A stretch of 64,000 nucleotides of DNA from Glossina fuscipes (lineage: Eukaryota; Arthropoda; Insecta; Diptera; Glossinidae), in NCBI RefSeq assembly GCF_014805625.2, contig NW_023998415.1, forward strand, positions 5,260,597 to 5,324,596. Direction: 5' to 3'. Position 1 is the first letter of the stretch; each line of letters opens with the position of its first letter. The translations under genes were made by a program, and so were the position numbers. Below the pieces are notes generated by a model. That model was not told the origin of the DNA, searched no databases, and worked only from the letters and a program-made list of their open reading frames with translations. Shown one piece after another: positions 38,255 through 51,900 of this stretch.

Positions 38255-39117
38255 AGGTTCTATCATTCAGTTGTGACTGTATTTCTATCTTTAGAAAATG
38301 TAATGTAAATTTTTTGCATTCGATTTGAAATAATTTGAAAGTCTTTTTTTAGCTTGTTATTATTCATAGCTGTTAAAATTAACAACATTATCAAGTAAAT
38401 TTACGTCAAAAGCCACTAAATGGCTCGTCTAATTATCTAATATATTACGATTCCTAGCCTATATAGCGCTATAGCACTATATTACTTTTGGAAATGATTA
38501 ATCAACCAATGCAATCAATCATGATCAAGAGTAATGTAATATTTATAATTGCAATATATCATGTATATATATATTATGTATATATGTGCTTACATGATAC
38601 AAATGTGTCTAAAGAGTGTATATGTGCGTACATCAAGCTGACAGGAAATACTAAGCACCTTGAATAATTCATGCAAAACAAGTTCAGTGACATTAAGCTG
38701 TCTCCGGGTCGTATGAATATCAAAACATTCTGTGCGTATTTATCTTTCACTATAAAATACAACTGTTGATCATCACTTACTGTTGATCATCCATCATAAC
38801 GATATGATGCCAATTCATATAAAAATCTTTAAAAAGTGTTATCTATGCCCCCCTCTTGTTAGTAAAGCAAACAAAAAAAAAATAAATAACATTAGTTATA
38901 AGCTTTCAGAAATGTATGCGTCGACCCAATTTTTGTTAAAATATATTTTTGAAAAAACTACATTTTTTTGAAAAAATTTATGCAAAGCAGAAAAAAACGA
39001 CTGATAAAAATTTTATATACAAAAGAGCTAAGTTCAACAGTTTAAGTCGTCACTTTCGAATTAATAATGCTTGCGTATGAGCAATTGGCCCGGTTGTGTC
39101 TTTATTAAAAACCAAAA

Positions 39118-39144
39118 ATGTATATGTTATGTATATGTATATAT

Positions 39145-39180
<36 letters not shown>

Positions 39181-39190
39181 ATATCGACAT

Positions 39191-39226
<36 letters not shown>
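39118..39226. repeat. Paired (TA)n blocks around GGATATCGACATATAC
   Basis: Two long TA dinucleotide tracts (about 39146-39177 and 39200-39226) flank a short unique spacer. The whole can fold as an extended AT hairpin. Confidence 0.9.
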
Positions 39227-42200
39227 TGATAAAAAAACTATAAGTTTTTTTGAATGTGTTTTATTAATTTAGATTATTTAATAATTAATTAAGAAAACGA
39301 CATTCATTTCTAAAGCAAATGAAGATCAGTATATATATATTGGTAAAAGATCAGCGATTCTGCAAAGCGGACGTAGGAAGGTAGGCCGTTAATTAACTCC
39401 CTCCGAAATCACAAAGTTTCTGCCGCGATGGCGTTCACAAGTTATCCAACAACAGAGAAAAGACCGTAGATGACGACAATGAATATTTGCTTTACACCAA
39501 GTATTTTTTAATTAAATTTGAATTTTATCAGTACATATACAGAAGCTATTGATTGACACATCTACTATGAAACCCAGCAGAGGTATTCGAAACTCTGACC
39601 TGTTTAAGCATTACCAATGCCGCATATATATTATAAGCGATGCATGTGGTTGAGTTCAATTATATAATGATTCATATCGAGCAAGTGTATCTATTATTCT
39701 TAATTTTCGATAGTATCGGCGTGCTTATATTTTTGCATATTAACTCTGCCATTTTAGTATATACTAAAACTATCCATAAGAAAACCAGAAATGTTTATAT
39801 TGAACTGATATGGGGAACCTGTGATTAAACTTAGATATCAATTACTTACTCCTATATACATGTGTAACTGTGTAATAATATATTATATATAATATATTAT
39901 AATATATTTTTCCTTTTTTTGTTTTTTCCTTCATATAATTCTTCTCTCTTTGATCTTAGCAGCATGCACGTAACATTACATTTTCTTTCTTTTCCTTATC
40001 TTCATAGTAGTTGAAAAATATACTATATACAAGTTTTCTGCAGATTATTGCAATAGGCGTATGCATAAACCATTGGCATTCATAAGCAATACTAGGGAGG
40101 AGGAGGAGGAGTTTGATGACCTATTCAAATATTTATGAATAATCATCAAAACATAACATCAAATGATGTAAGCAGAGTGCCAAAGAGACATGGATATGGA
40201 TTCGTGATAATCACCCTACTCTTATTAAACAAGCATACTTGTTGGGAGGCACTCGAAGCGATGTTCTACAAGAAATAGTAACGTTTTATCAAATCATGCA
40301 GAAGATGTAAAGGAATGTATTTTTCCAAGAAATTCCCCGTGATTTACGAAAACTTATACACGCTTTGCCTAATTCTTGTGCAATGTAAATAGAATTGAGA
40401 TCTTCAATATCTATGCTTTACGAATTGATGCTTCGCCTTAAACTGCATGTTTGTTTTTTTTTGCTTCTTAAAAAATAATAATAAAAAATAATAAAAAAGA
40501 AAAGAAAAACCAGATTGCTAAGGTTAAGTGCTTATCAGGGCCCTAATTCTAAATTTTTGAATACATTTCTTTAATCATTATCATTCTTATTCGAATATTT
40601 TGTTTTCGATTGATTGCATTAGAAAAAGAAAATGTGTGTAGTTTTGAAATTGAAGTTACAGTTAAAATGGTAATAGCAATGTAATTTCATTTTATTAGGA
40701 ACTAGGTGAAGAGCAATACTTATTACGATTTAATTGGCTCTGCGCTTTCAAATTAATTGTTGTTCGACGATTGCAGATATGAAACTGACGTCTGAGAAGA
40801 CTCTTTGCCAAATTGTTGCACACTTGGCGCGAATTTAATTTCATATTTAATTTCAATTTGCAAATTGAACATTAGTCGAAACTTTCCATGCTCGCCTATT
40901 AAGTAATTCGCAGAAAGCATTCATACAAATATTTATTAAAATGAGTATAAACGAAGAAAATGTGTATCACACATTACATTACACAATGGATAGCTTTCTT
41001 CTTTTTTAGAAGATTTTCGAACTAAAATAGGTATACCTGATCTGTAATATAAATTATAATAATAACCAATGTCCATTCAAATTGGCTGCTTTATAAAACG
41101 TTCTTTATGATACCAAATTTTTGCGAAATTTTGCATATATGTGGCTTGGACGTTACTGCTTGTACGGTATAAGTGTCACGTTGGAAATTGGTTTTTGGAA
41201 ATTTCATGCAAAACGTTTAGTCTTAAGGACGATGAACAGTCGCATATGTCTGTCCGTCTCCAGCAAAAGGAAACGTGGAAGTTATTTTCGACTTGGTTTT
41301 CAAAGCCTGTCGCCTTCTAATTAGCACAGATTCAGATTGATGCAGTCATATTTAGCAGATCAGCAGTGCGTGAGAAAAGTTCAATTGCTTCTTGACCGTA
41401 GAAGCACGAATTTTCTACTCGGAGTCACTCGCTCTGAACGCGCCATATACTTACGTTCGCAGACACATTTGTACGTAAATCTTGTAAAACGTTACCAAAA
41501 ATAATATATTTTATGACTTAACACATCCGAAGAAATGCATTAAAAGATCGTTTTGCAATTTTGTGATTTTTGCTAGTTGTGAGCAAAGGTTTCCAGGAGC
41601 ATGAAAAATGTTTGATGTTCACTCTACATTACGGGGAAGGAATAGTCGAAAAGCAGCTTTTTAAACTCTTTGTTATAGCCGCGAACAGTAATAAGTAGCC
41701 AAGTGCATATCTAACTCTGCCAAAGCTGTTTGTCTAGATCAAATCAAATACTTGACGCATATAATATCCCCGTTCATTTAGTATAAGAAAATTCTTTTAG
41801 TCAGCGATTTTTGCCAAGAAGATATCAAAGTTGACAAATCTTTTTCATTAACGAATCTCGTGAAAGAATGCATTATATGAGGACGGGTTGCAAGCTTCGC
41901 AAGTTCAGTTCAATCGTCTTTGAAGCAGAACAAGAATTTCGACTTTATATGCTGTACATAATAAAAATGGACATCCGAAGGAGAGAGAGAGTGATGTACA
42001 CTCTTAAATTGATTGATGAGATGGTTCCAAATCGATTGGTAGAATAGAAGATGGATACCCTATCGCAGTCCTTTTCGGCTGCTGCATATATCTCGGTATC
42101 CCTACTGCCAGTGCTGCGAGTTATGATTTTTGTTTTCTCCAAAGTCCAAAGTCTCTTTGTTTATAGATTTTCAAAGACCTTTCCAATTTATTTCAAGGAG

Positions 42201-42944
42201 TACCCCTTTCTCATCAGTAATCAATACACACGTATTCTTAAATAAATGGTGATGACCCACCATTTCCTTGCATCAGGAAGCCTTTTATTTTAGTTAACTC
42301 TTAAGAAATTTTTGTTTATATGGGTTCAGATTGCTGGCTTGGCCAAGTTGCGAATAATTTGCCTCTTAACGAGGTATCGTCGTCGCGAATGATTTTTCAA
42401 TGAAAATCGTTGTCGTCTTCATATCCACGCTTTCAATTTTAAGAAATGATGGTTGTTATGTAAAAATAGCATGAAAATTAATAATAGATTCAGATCATTA
42501 ATAACACTTTGACACACAGCGCTCACATTGCACTTTCTGTTCTTCTAAGTGTCGCCGACGAGGGAGTAAAAATTTTGTACTAAGCCAGGATATATAAAGA
42601 TCACAATTTGTTGCCAGAGCATGTGATACGAGAGATCCATGGTGAAGTGAGCGAAGTTGACCCGATAAAAGAAACTCAAGCAAATACTCCACTAAAAAGT
42701 ATTTATTATTATTATAAATTATTATTATAAATTAAGCCAGAGAATAAATTCTACCTCTAAAGTCTTAAAGCACTAGCATCTAAGGCTTTCGGCTTTATTA
42801 AAATCTCTACCGCACTTGAAATGTGAATCCGCGACGATTGGAGTTGCTAGACGAGACTCTTGCTTACTCGCCAGTCAGGCGGATCACTAAAAAGTAAAAG
42901 TTCATCCAACCTTTAGAAATGATTTTCATTCACTCTAAGAAAAT

Positions 42945-43339
42945 TATACTTGGTCGTGACCGAATCTTTCATGCCGATCACCACCGTTATTCTAAAAGAG
43001 TTAAAGAAAAACCAAAACAACTAAATTTTCATATTCTATAACACTGAACGGGTGCGGTTGACTTTTTCCATTTGCAGAATAAAAGCGGAGCGGAGCATAT
43101 TATATATAGTGGCAAGTAACAGGCAAAGAAACAGGCAAAGGTTTTCACCAGTTTTGTTGTAAAGGCATTGTAGGCGTGTTCTTTGACCGGGTTGGGTTAT
43201 TTTCAAATTCTTTTGCAAATTCTGCGAGCGCGAGAACCACATATACTACGCAGTTGGATAGACGTATAAGTGGACATGCTTAGTTGTATTCCGAATTTGA
43301 AAGTGCCCAAGAATATATATGCATAACTCGCCCATTCTC
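42945..43339 (+). repeat. Dispersed repeat (family A), left part, interrupted by an LTR-like insert
   Basis: Header GGTCGTGACCGAATCTTTCA at about 42953-42972 with GCCGATCACCACCGTTATTC, then TTGTAGGCGTGTTCTTTGACC, GCGAGCGCGAGAACC and the tail GAATTTGAAAGTGCCCAAGA near 43295-43314. The family's continuation (CATATACTTGGATCTTAG, CTTCTGCACGTTATAAAGAC) resumes after 43776, so the intervening 437 bp is an insertion. Confidence 0.5.
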
Positions 43340-43776
43340 TGAGGCTCGGGTAGCTCAGCGGCTCAGGAATTGGATCACAAGAAATTTATTCAAAATCGTT
43401 TATTATCAAATTCAGCACTTTGTTACAAAATATTACTTAAAAGATCGTCCTCCTAGCCAACGAGACGTCGCGTCGCGTCCGCCGTTCGCGATCGTCTCTC
43501 GTTGACTCCCAAACTAAACTTAACTTACTATCTTTACTTATTAATTCTACCTAATCTACTCTTAACCTACTCTTAGTCCTACTCTTATCCTACTCTTAGT
43601 CTCTAACTTTATCCTACTGTTAGTCTATCTAATCTCTAGCTTATTCTCTAACTTATTCTCTAACTTATTCTCTACCTTATTCTCTAACTTATTCTCTATC
43701 TTAAGTTCGCACTCTCCCCTGACCAGGGATGGAGAAACTGTGAGACCAAAGCGAGGTGCGACCTTGGCTCCTCACA
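43340..43776 (-). mobile_element. Probable solo LTR inserted in a family-A repeat
   Basis: Read on the minus strand, the segment begins TGTGAGGAGCCAAGGTCGCA and ends GAGCCTCA, so it has TG...CA ends with short near-inverted GAGG/CCTC termini. Near its 3' end it has AATAAACGATTTTGAATAAA, as expected of an R/U5 poly(A) region. Its middle (43560-43700 on +) is a degenerate repeat of TTATTCTCTAAC-like units. GC-rich blocks (GACGTCGCGTCGCGTCCGCC) differ from the AT-rich surroundings. No clear target-site duplication was found, and no gag/pol is present, so the class is not settled. Confidence 0.45.
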
Positions 43777-45947
43777 ATACATATACTTGGATCTTAGAAC
43801 TCTGCTTCTGCACGTTATAAAGACATCGCAAAAAATTTAAATTTGATTAGGTTATAATATTTCTTAGGCGTGGTCAATTTTTATTATATTTGCATAGGTA
43901 CCACAGCATCGACCATAGCATATATGTTTAAATTTTTATAGTATGAGCAAAAACCCATTATTTTATTCCTCTTGAAACGCACAGTTGTTCCTGGTTTACG
44001 TGGGGCTGTAGATGGCTTAGACTATTTTTAATACCAACCTAAGCACAAAATCTTCTAATGCTTTTGCCTATTTTGAAGTCAATAGGTCCAGGAGAATATT
44101 TACAAGAGACATTTCACAGACGGGCAGACGGAAATGATTAAATCGATTCAGAATTTCATGCTGACCAAGAAGGTCTTTGAGATGAATGTACCGCTCAACC
44201 TTTCGATGACGGATATAAGAATAAACAATGATCAATAAATTGAATTTAGTGAATAAATACTGATAGCAAAAATTTAAGATTCGTCCCAAACTGTACATAG
44301 TTTTCTCGTTTGTTATATTTGTTTTAACATTGTAATTAAAAATTTATTATATTATTAAAAAGTTTTTTTTGTTTCAATTCTTCTGCCTTTACGACTTTCT
44401 TACATTATGCTCGTTCTTGGCAACTTTTTCTTTAGAATTCATATCTGATCGCTTCGATTTAATCCATATATTCGTCTACTTCAATTCCGCGTGACTCTAC
44501 TTAAAGAAGCGTATCGCAAGAATGAAGACATGAACCCGAATGACAGGCATGGTACATGAAAAAGTCCGGCCGAGTTAGATGAAAGGATTTTACCATCTTT
44601 GGATCACTGCCGTTGAATTGTACCAAGGGTTGAAGTGGACTGAAATAGATGTAGGAGGTTCGGGATCAGCTTGGATGGCAAAATTGATTTGACTGAATAG
44701 ATCAGAATTAAGATCATGAAACTATTTTTGGGGCGGAAGTTTTAGATGTGATTTTGAGAACCCAGTTCAATTTATTAATAGTAAGATCCATAATCGATGA
44801 CAATCTGAAATTGGTCATTGATTGCCTTCTCTTTTCCATATATGTTCGGTGTAAGATGCTTTCGCGTATAGATTTTTCTGCAAAGCTAGCAAAGATATTT
44901 ATGGCGACGTAGTTTTGTCCGGGATTATGCTACAGAGGAGTATGCATTGATTTTTATGAGCATTGCATTGCAGAGCCAGAGAGAAAGAGCCACCAAAGTG
45001 CAAGGGGAGGGTATTGAAAAATGTGATTTATAACAAACGTGAATTTTTTTTTTCTTCTTTTCTAATAAATTTCTAAACAAAAAATTGAAATTACAAACAA
45101 AAAAAAAGAAAAAAAATTTGTTTCTCAAGCGTATTTATGCATCCGTTGTGCGTACATTGTGTAGGCATAACAACATAAGCGCCAAGAGATAATAATTATT
45201 TATAAGCAATGCGCCGAAAAAAAAAAAAAAATATATATATATATACATATATATGTAAAAGTTTTCGTATATAATCAGTTTATATATCTAAAGATTTGTT
45301 TTTTATTTTCATCTTTTTCCCCTTTTCATTACTTAATAAACAAACAATCAATATTGTTGACTTTAATTAGATGCTCATCTTAATTTCTAGAGCATTTACG
45401 ATTTTCATAAATTATTTTTCGCATCTACTATCGATAGGCATATTAGGTATGTCATGTCATGCAGATTGTATTACACACAAAATGGATAGAAGAGATATGA
45501 AGGTGCAATTTCTACAAACGTGAATAAAGCATCGAAACCTTATGAATTTATGAATTATTTAAATATATTATATCGATCTAGGCTTCAGTGAGATCTATTC
45601 ATTCCAAGCTTTCGGTTGCATCATCTATTCCACCAATAAGTATACGTGACGTTATAAAGCATAAATTAAAATCGAGAAATTTTGATTATATAATAATACA
45701 AGTTCAGGTCAATACGAATTTGATTCGATATAAAAGTAAGATTTGAAAGAAAAATTTCAAAAAATATTCTCAACGAAATTATATTAAAATAGGGCAAGTG
45801 TTATATTAATATATTCGTTTTAAACCTAAATGAAAAGTTTTGTTTTTGTAATTTTTCCTTCTTTTGTCAATTTTACATATTTTTCAATTATTGTTTACGC
45901 TCGTGCTGTCCATTACAGCTATTGATCTGTATATGGCTGTCCATGTG

Positions 45948-45984
<37 letters not shown>

Positions 45985-46705
45985 TTATTTATTTAAAATT
46001 CCCATAAATTTCTGTTTATAATTTACTGCTTATGTAATTTTTCATTTATAAAATCGAAAATTGTTTGTTTTTCTATTTTTGTTGATTTCATTCACTCACT
46101 ATCGACGAACGCACTTATATTGCATTTTCCAATCGTCTTGCAAATTGCTAAGACACGCAAATTTAAATATTTTCGAAATCGATAACCAGATCGTGTCATA
46201 TATGTACATTGCTTGAGTAAAGAAATACCACCCATCATTCAGCCATCCCCCATACATGTTAGTCAACCTATTTCCATACGATTCGTAAAAATCATATATA
46301 CAATCTACTACTCGAAAATTCTATTCATAGTAAAGCATTTATATTACCGCTGTTGTTCTTGGGTAAAGTGCACCTCCCAATAACGATATTGTAATTTTGT
46401 TGTTGCGCGTGAATGAACGAACGGCTTTTACGAGTCGTCTAATGCTGCATACAGTTTCATTTCAATTTATTTTTTATTAGTTATATTCCTCTATCTTTTT
46501 TGATCAAAGCAATTAATGAACTACACATGTGCACAGTTAAGATAGATAAACTTACGATTATAATTGTGTAAATTAATTAAATGAAAAGAATATGGAAAAC
46601 AACTTTTATCCATTTTAAGGCCGATTTTGGATACCTGCCATCTCAAAGAAATGAAATAAAAAATGCAAAGAATTCATTATTAAAACTATCATGCACAATA
46701 AATTT

Positions 46706-46740
<35 letters not shown>

Positions 46741-48908
46741 ATAAATTAATTACTGGCTTTATACTTTTACAAAAAATATATATTTTTATAACTAATGAAA
46801 TTATTTTATTTACTAGTCATTACGATTGTTAATTTAAGGCGATAAGAGGTTTATGACATTTTGTCAAAACGTTTGCGAAGCCTAGAGGAGGGCTTCAGAG
46901 ACCTCACAAGGCACATATATCTGTCCGTCTTGTGTAATGTGTGTTTTAAACATTCTCCTTGTCGCAAAAATATGGCTATCGACTTGTGAATTTGTCAGAA
47001 ACATTGCAAATTCTTGCGCGCAGGCTAGTATTGAAAATAGATCCAGTCGGTCAAAGAACACGTCTACAGTATCACGTAAGCTAAGAAAACCTCTCTTATT
47101 AAGAAGCAATAGAAAATTGATTTTTTGCTTATTACCCGTAAACTGCAACCGATAAATCCACAAAAATTTAAATATACATTCTATGGGCGATGCATAAAAT
47201 GGTAAAAATTGACCACGCCCATTCAATATTATAATCTGTTCGTTGGTCGTAAACTCATCACGACCTGATATAAATTTCTACAAAATTATTCTACAAAAAT
47301 AGAATAACAGTGATGGGTATAAAGAATTCGATCACAACCAAATATAATTTTCTTACTTGTTTTTCACTTAAATCGATTCTGTTTGTGCCATGTTTGCTTT
47401 TGTGTACTATCTTGAGCGTACGATTAATCAGTTAAAGGGATTATTTTACTATAGCGATAAAATTCACTGGAAGCGTATCTGTTTAGATCATTTTTCCAAC
47501 ACTTTGGCAACTTTGTCAGCTATTTATTGTCGATGATATGCCGGACAAAATTATAAAGAATAGGGATGCAGTTGAGATGTTTGCACGAGTTCAGATTTTT
47601 AATGTATATACCTATTTTATACATATATGAGGTATTTGTATAATTATTTCCATTCCAAGCATATGAAGATAAGAGATTGTCTCAAGAAAGAAGAAAGGGA
47701 GGGAGGAAGGAGGGACATGTTAATATATCAGGACCGATTTCAAATTTATACTCTATTATATATAAGATAATTACGTTCCTTGAGCTGAACTCTTGGAACC
47801 GCTCACTTTTCCCCCCGCTATTTAATGTCTTATATGTAAAGAACTAATGCATTCGTATATTCTGATAAATTTCTCTTTGAGCTTATATGGATGAAGCTCT
47901 TTAACATACATATCTTATATGCATATTAAGACATAACCTTGAAGGGACTTAACATGTAATCATAACTAACTCAAATCAAAAACACCGCAGGAAATAAATG
48001 GGCACGAGTATGCATGCAACTGTACTTTTCTTCTTTTTTTTGTTTTCCTTCTTTATTATAAAAGCAAACTGAAACCAAATGTCTTAAACGGTAGTCAAAG
48101 CTAAAGATTTGTTGATGGAAGTGAAAGGTGTGTCGTCATAATTTACTTAAAGGTATGTGTGGGACGGAAAACTCCTTGAAAAAAAGTCTTTAAAATTTCG
48201 TAATACTTTAAGGTGAGTTTATAAGCGAAGAGACTTTGGATGAATACAATTATAACTCGTAATACCTGGAAGAGGGATGCAATAAATTTTTAGGTTATGT
48301 ACGCAGCTGCCTGTGATAGGCTCAACTTCTATTATATCAATCGATTCAGAATCAGTTGAAGAATTTGCATAACTCTCTCTCTCTCTCTCTCTCTCTTTCT
48401 TATATGGGATGTGTAGATTTATTTTCAACATACAGTTCGTATTCTTTGGAGAAACTCGATATATTGTCTTGTTATGTTTCAAGGCTGAAAGCTATACAAA
48501 ATGCATTGGATTAAACTTATATAAATGAAATCTTTTTAATTTTAATATTTCTCAACAAAAATTGATGAAAATAGTATTTTAATTTACGATATTAAATGAA
48601 CGAGGAAAACTGGTATGAAATGCAATTATACATTGAGCCCCCTTCTATATAAATTCTGTTGTATTATATAACAAAGAAAAAAGTTATAATTTTTGATATT
48701 TCATGACGAAAATAAGTGTAGTGTAGACTATCTAATGGTCGGCATGTCTCGACTATAATATTTGAAATTTTTTTTTGCACAAGTATTTAAAGATTTTATA
48801 AAATATATGGTTTATAAAATTGTAGGATATTTTATGCCACCAATATTTTAACGAAAATATTGGTTTTTTTCCTTAGCTTTTATTTTCTATTTTTTGTTTT
48901 TTGCAGTC
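43777..48908. other. Gene-poor stretch before Mipp1, possibly its 5' intron
   Basis: The first coding exon of Mipp1 is preceded directly by a splice acceptor (TTTTTTGCAG at 48897-48906), so at least one non-coding exon lies upstream, possibly in this stretch. Visible contents are the right part of the split family-A repeat (to about 43930), another family-A tail near 44120-44180, (TA)n at 45234-45256, 45951-45980 and 46709-46735, a reversed family-A copy at 46880-47355 and (CT)n at 48374-48398. I see no exon I can defend. Confidence 0.45.
46880..47355 (-). repeat. Dispersed repeat (family A), reversed copy
   Basis: On the minus strand it starts with the header (AAAATTATATTTGGTTGTGA, then CATCACTGTTATTCT, at 47355-47300). 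It includes the GGGCGTGGTCAATTTTTACC segment at about 47200-47220 and ends with the AAGACGGACAGATATATGTG block at 46910-46930. The 114-codon minus frame and the 72-codon plus frame here are repeat by-products. Confidence 0.5.
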
Positions 48909-51900
48909 ATGAAATTCTTTATGGTTGTAAGTGCTCTTTTTATTACCCTATTCGGTCATGCATTGGCGCAGTTTGACTATTGTTTTGGCAAAGATACCGA
49001 ACGTTCACAAACACGTCAATTTACTACCAAGACCGCATATCAAATCATTAAAGGCACAAATATTGATAAACAGTATTTGGTGCCGCATTGTTTACCTCAG
49101 AAAATATGGATTTTTCACAGACATGGTACTAGATTGCCGTCACGGTCTATTATAGAGAAAGCGTCACGTTTGGAAGAGGTAAATAAGTTTTTAATTACCT
49201 ATCGTTAATCTTTTCTTTTAACTGTTCCATATTTTCTTTTAGTTACGTGATGCGATTGTTAAAAATTATCGCGTCTTAAGAACAGCCCCAAGTACGAATG
49301 CTTTATGCCAGGAAGATTTAATTGCGTTGCAAATGTGGAAATGGAACAGCAGCATTACCCCGGATATGGAAGAATATCTAACCAGTCAGGTACATTGAGC
49401 AAAGATTTTAAAAGTCTCCGATTGAGTCGCGAATACCTCATAACTTATTAGGTGTGTAACTTCGCTTAAGTCGTTCTTTTCTTTTTCTTGTGACATTCGA
49501 AGCTTTATTGTAATATTCAAAATGTTGTCCATTAATGGACACTGCGTGTTGCTATCTTTAAAAAATACTATGAATTTCATGCGTTAAAAGCAATTGATCT
49601 TTTAAAAATAATCCATATTTGGGTGTGGTTGGAAGAATGAAAGGACCGCTCGAACAAACAATCTAAATTATCTATTGAAATCCGTGTTAGTCGTAAGTAA
49701 AGTCTGCTGACGACAGCATGGAGGGTAGAATATTGCAGGTTAGAACTGTAGACATTTCCTTAGCCGGTATCTCTATACGGGGTCGAATTTCTTCATACTG
49801 AAAACTCACGATATCATGAATTTTGGCATATCATGCCAATTGTATCAATTATTATTGGTAGCTGCTGGTAGAGTGCGGGAGAGTTTTTTTGGTCACAGAT
49901 ATATTGAGTGCGTAGTCGTGAAAGGTATAACACTTGCCGATTGGGCCCAATTCGCCAACCAATATCCCGTTGCTACCACTTCCCTGTATGCCTCTTTGTG
50001 ACAGTCGACGTTTTACATGAATATGGGACATCCGCTGAGTGATTGGTCGTATTAAATAAAAAAAAATAAAATAAATATACCACAACCGGTCGATTCGCCA
50101 CAAATAGAACCGTCAGCTTTATCGTCAATCTTAACGGTTCGCTTACTCTCTATCATAGTCATATGGCATTTGGAGATCGTGACGCGTCCATTGTTCATCA
50201 TTTGCAAGTCACTGTCCTTCGAATTATGCAGGAAAAGCAAAGTTTAGCGTAATTGAGATTTTTGAGTGCAGAGCTAAACCTATTCAAAGTTTCAAGAAGC
50301 TACGTTCTGTCCGCGTCAGTGTGATATTTTATGCAGTTGCTTAAAGCTTAAAGACAGTAGTTTAAAATGGAAACTTCACAATCTTATTCAGCATTCTACA
50401 GTACTAATTACGGAATGGCGGAGTCAAGTTTAGACATCCGATATATAGCTATACATACATTCTTGCTTGGTGTGAATAGTTTAAGCGATTTCATTATACT
50501 TTTGGAATAAAATCATCATCATTATCATTTTCTCCCGATCATTTAAGTTACTCTTAAAGTTTTCCTTCTTCCTAGGGCTATGAGGATCTCCGTGGTACTG
50601 CCAGACATTATCAGAAATTGTATCCAAATGTTCTAATCAAGGAATACAATAACACCTATTATTTGGTAAGCACCGATTTTGAGCAGCCTTACATATGTTA
50701 TGTTTTGCCCTTGCACGTTATATTTACTATGTTATGCTATTTTTTTGAATTGTAAAATTATGTATAGATAGATAAATGATACTTGTACTCGTACGTGTAG
50801 TCTTAATGACTTAAGATTTTGCCTACAATGGATATAAAGTCTTTTGATTAAGTTAAATTAGGTTAAGTAGGATTTTGATTTGAAACATCCCTTTAATGAG
50901 CTAAGGACAACTTTAAAGTGCAAAATCCAGCACTTACACATTTTTATAAAACTGTATGTAGGAGCTTTAAATTTCGTAGCAACATTACTAGCTTGCAAAT
51001 GAATCGCGCTCAGATTGATCTGCTATAAGGATTTACGTATATTCAAGTTTAGCATATTAATGATTACAGTCTAGTGGTGGGTGGCTATTATTCCTCTAAA
51101 TTTGCATTGTGGATTCTTTTAGTTTCGTCACACTGATTCTCAACGCACTACCGAAAGCTTTAAAGCTTTCACGGACAGTTTATTTGGCATGCATAATGAT
51201 GCTGTAGCTGAGAAAATACCTGAGGAAGATAAGCTATTGCGGCCTTACGACTATTGTGAACCGTGGGCTGCTAACAATAATGACGATGAGAATTCAGAAG
51301 TCAATAAATATAAACGTTCAGTTCTTTGGAATGATACTTTGATGGAAATATCAACACGATTGGGGTAAGAAATTATTATTAAATGTTTCAAAAATATATT
51401 TCTTATTAGCTTCTACTTTTTAATATAGCTTTCAATACACTTTGGAATCTAAAGATGTAGAATTGATGTACGACATATGTCGCTATGAGCAAGCTTGGCA
51501 AGTAGATCGTACGAGTGTATGGTGTGGGGTAAGTACGAGTACGGGTTTGGAGAAGTTATTAAATAATTGCTTACCGCATTTTGCAGGCCTTCACTCCTCC
51601 GCAGGTCACGGTCTTCGAATACGCTGAAGATTTAAAATATTATTATAAATTTGGTTATGGTTCGGACATCAATGCTCATCTGAATTGTCGCATTGTTCAA
51701 AATATGATCGAACATTTAGGCAGCAATGCGCTGCCTAACGTTCAAGTTTCTTTTGCTCATTCTGCCGGTCTGCAAACTTTGATGTCTGCTCTCGGCATTA
51801 ATAAAGACGATCGACCTTTAACGGCCAACAATTATCAGAGCATGTCCGAACGCAAATGGAAAACTTCAAATATTGATCCATTTGCCGGCAATTTTGTGGC

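Larger units (their letters stand above)
34901..43339. other. Gene-poor stretch, third part
   Basis: No gene recognised. Notable contents are a perfect 15-bp-arm hairpin at 34952-34983, a (CTA)n run at 35336-35354, poly-T at 35606-35630, an exact 54-bp tandem duplication at 38147-38254, paired (TA)n blocks at 39118-39226, a 22-bp AT palindrome at 39877-39898 and a family-A copy starting at 42945. The weak reversed family-A piece at 41100-41330 contains a GGAGACGGACAGACATATG block when read on the minus strand. Confidence 0.5.

Noticed and set aside
43345..43365. tRNA-like A box (GTAGCTCAGCGG)
   Set aside because: No B box, no acceptor-stem pairing; it lies at the end of the LTR-like insert.
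46882..47226. 114-codon minus-strand ORF
   Set aside because: Lies entirely in a reversed family-A repeat and is not open in other copies.
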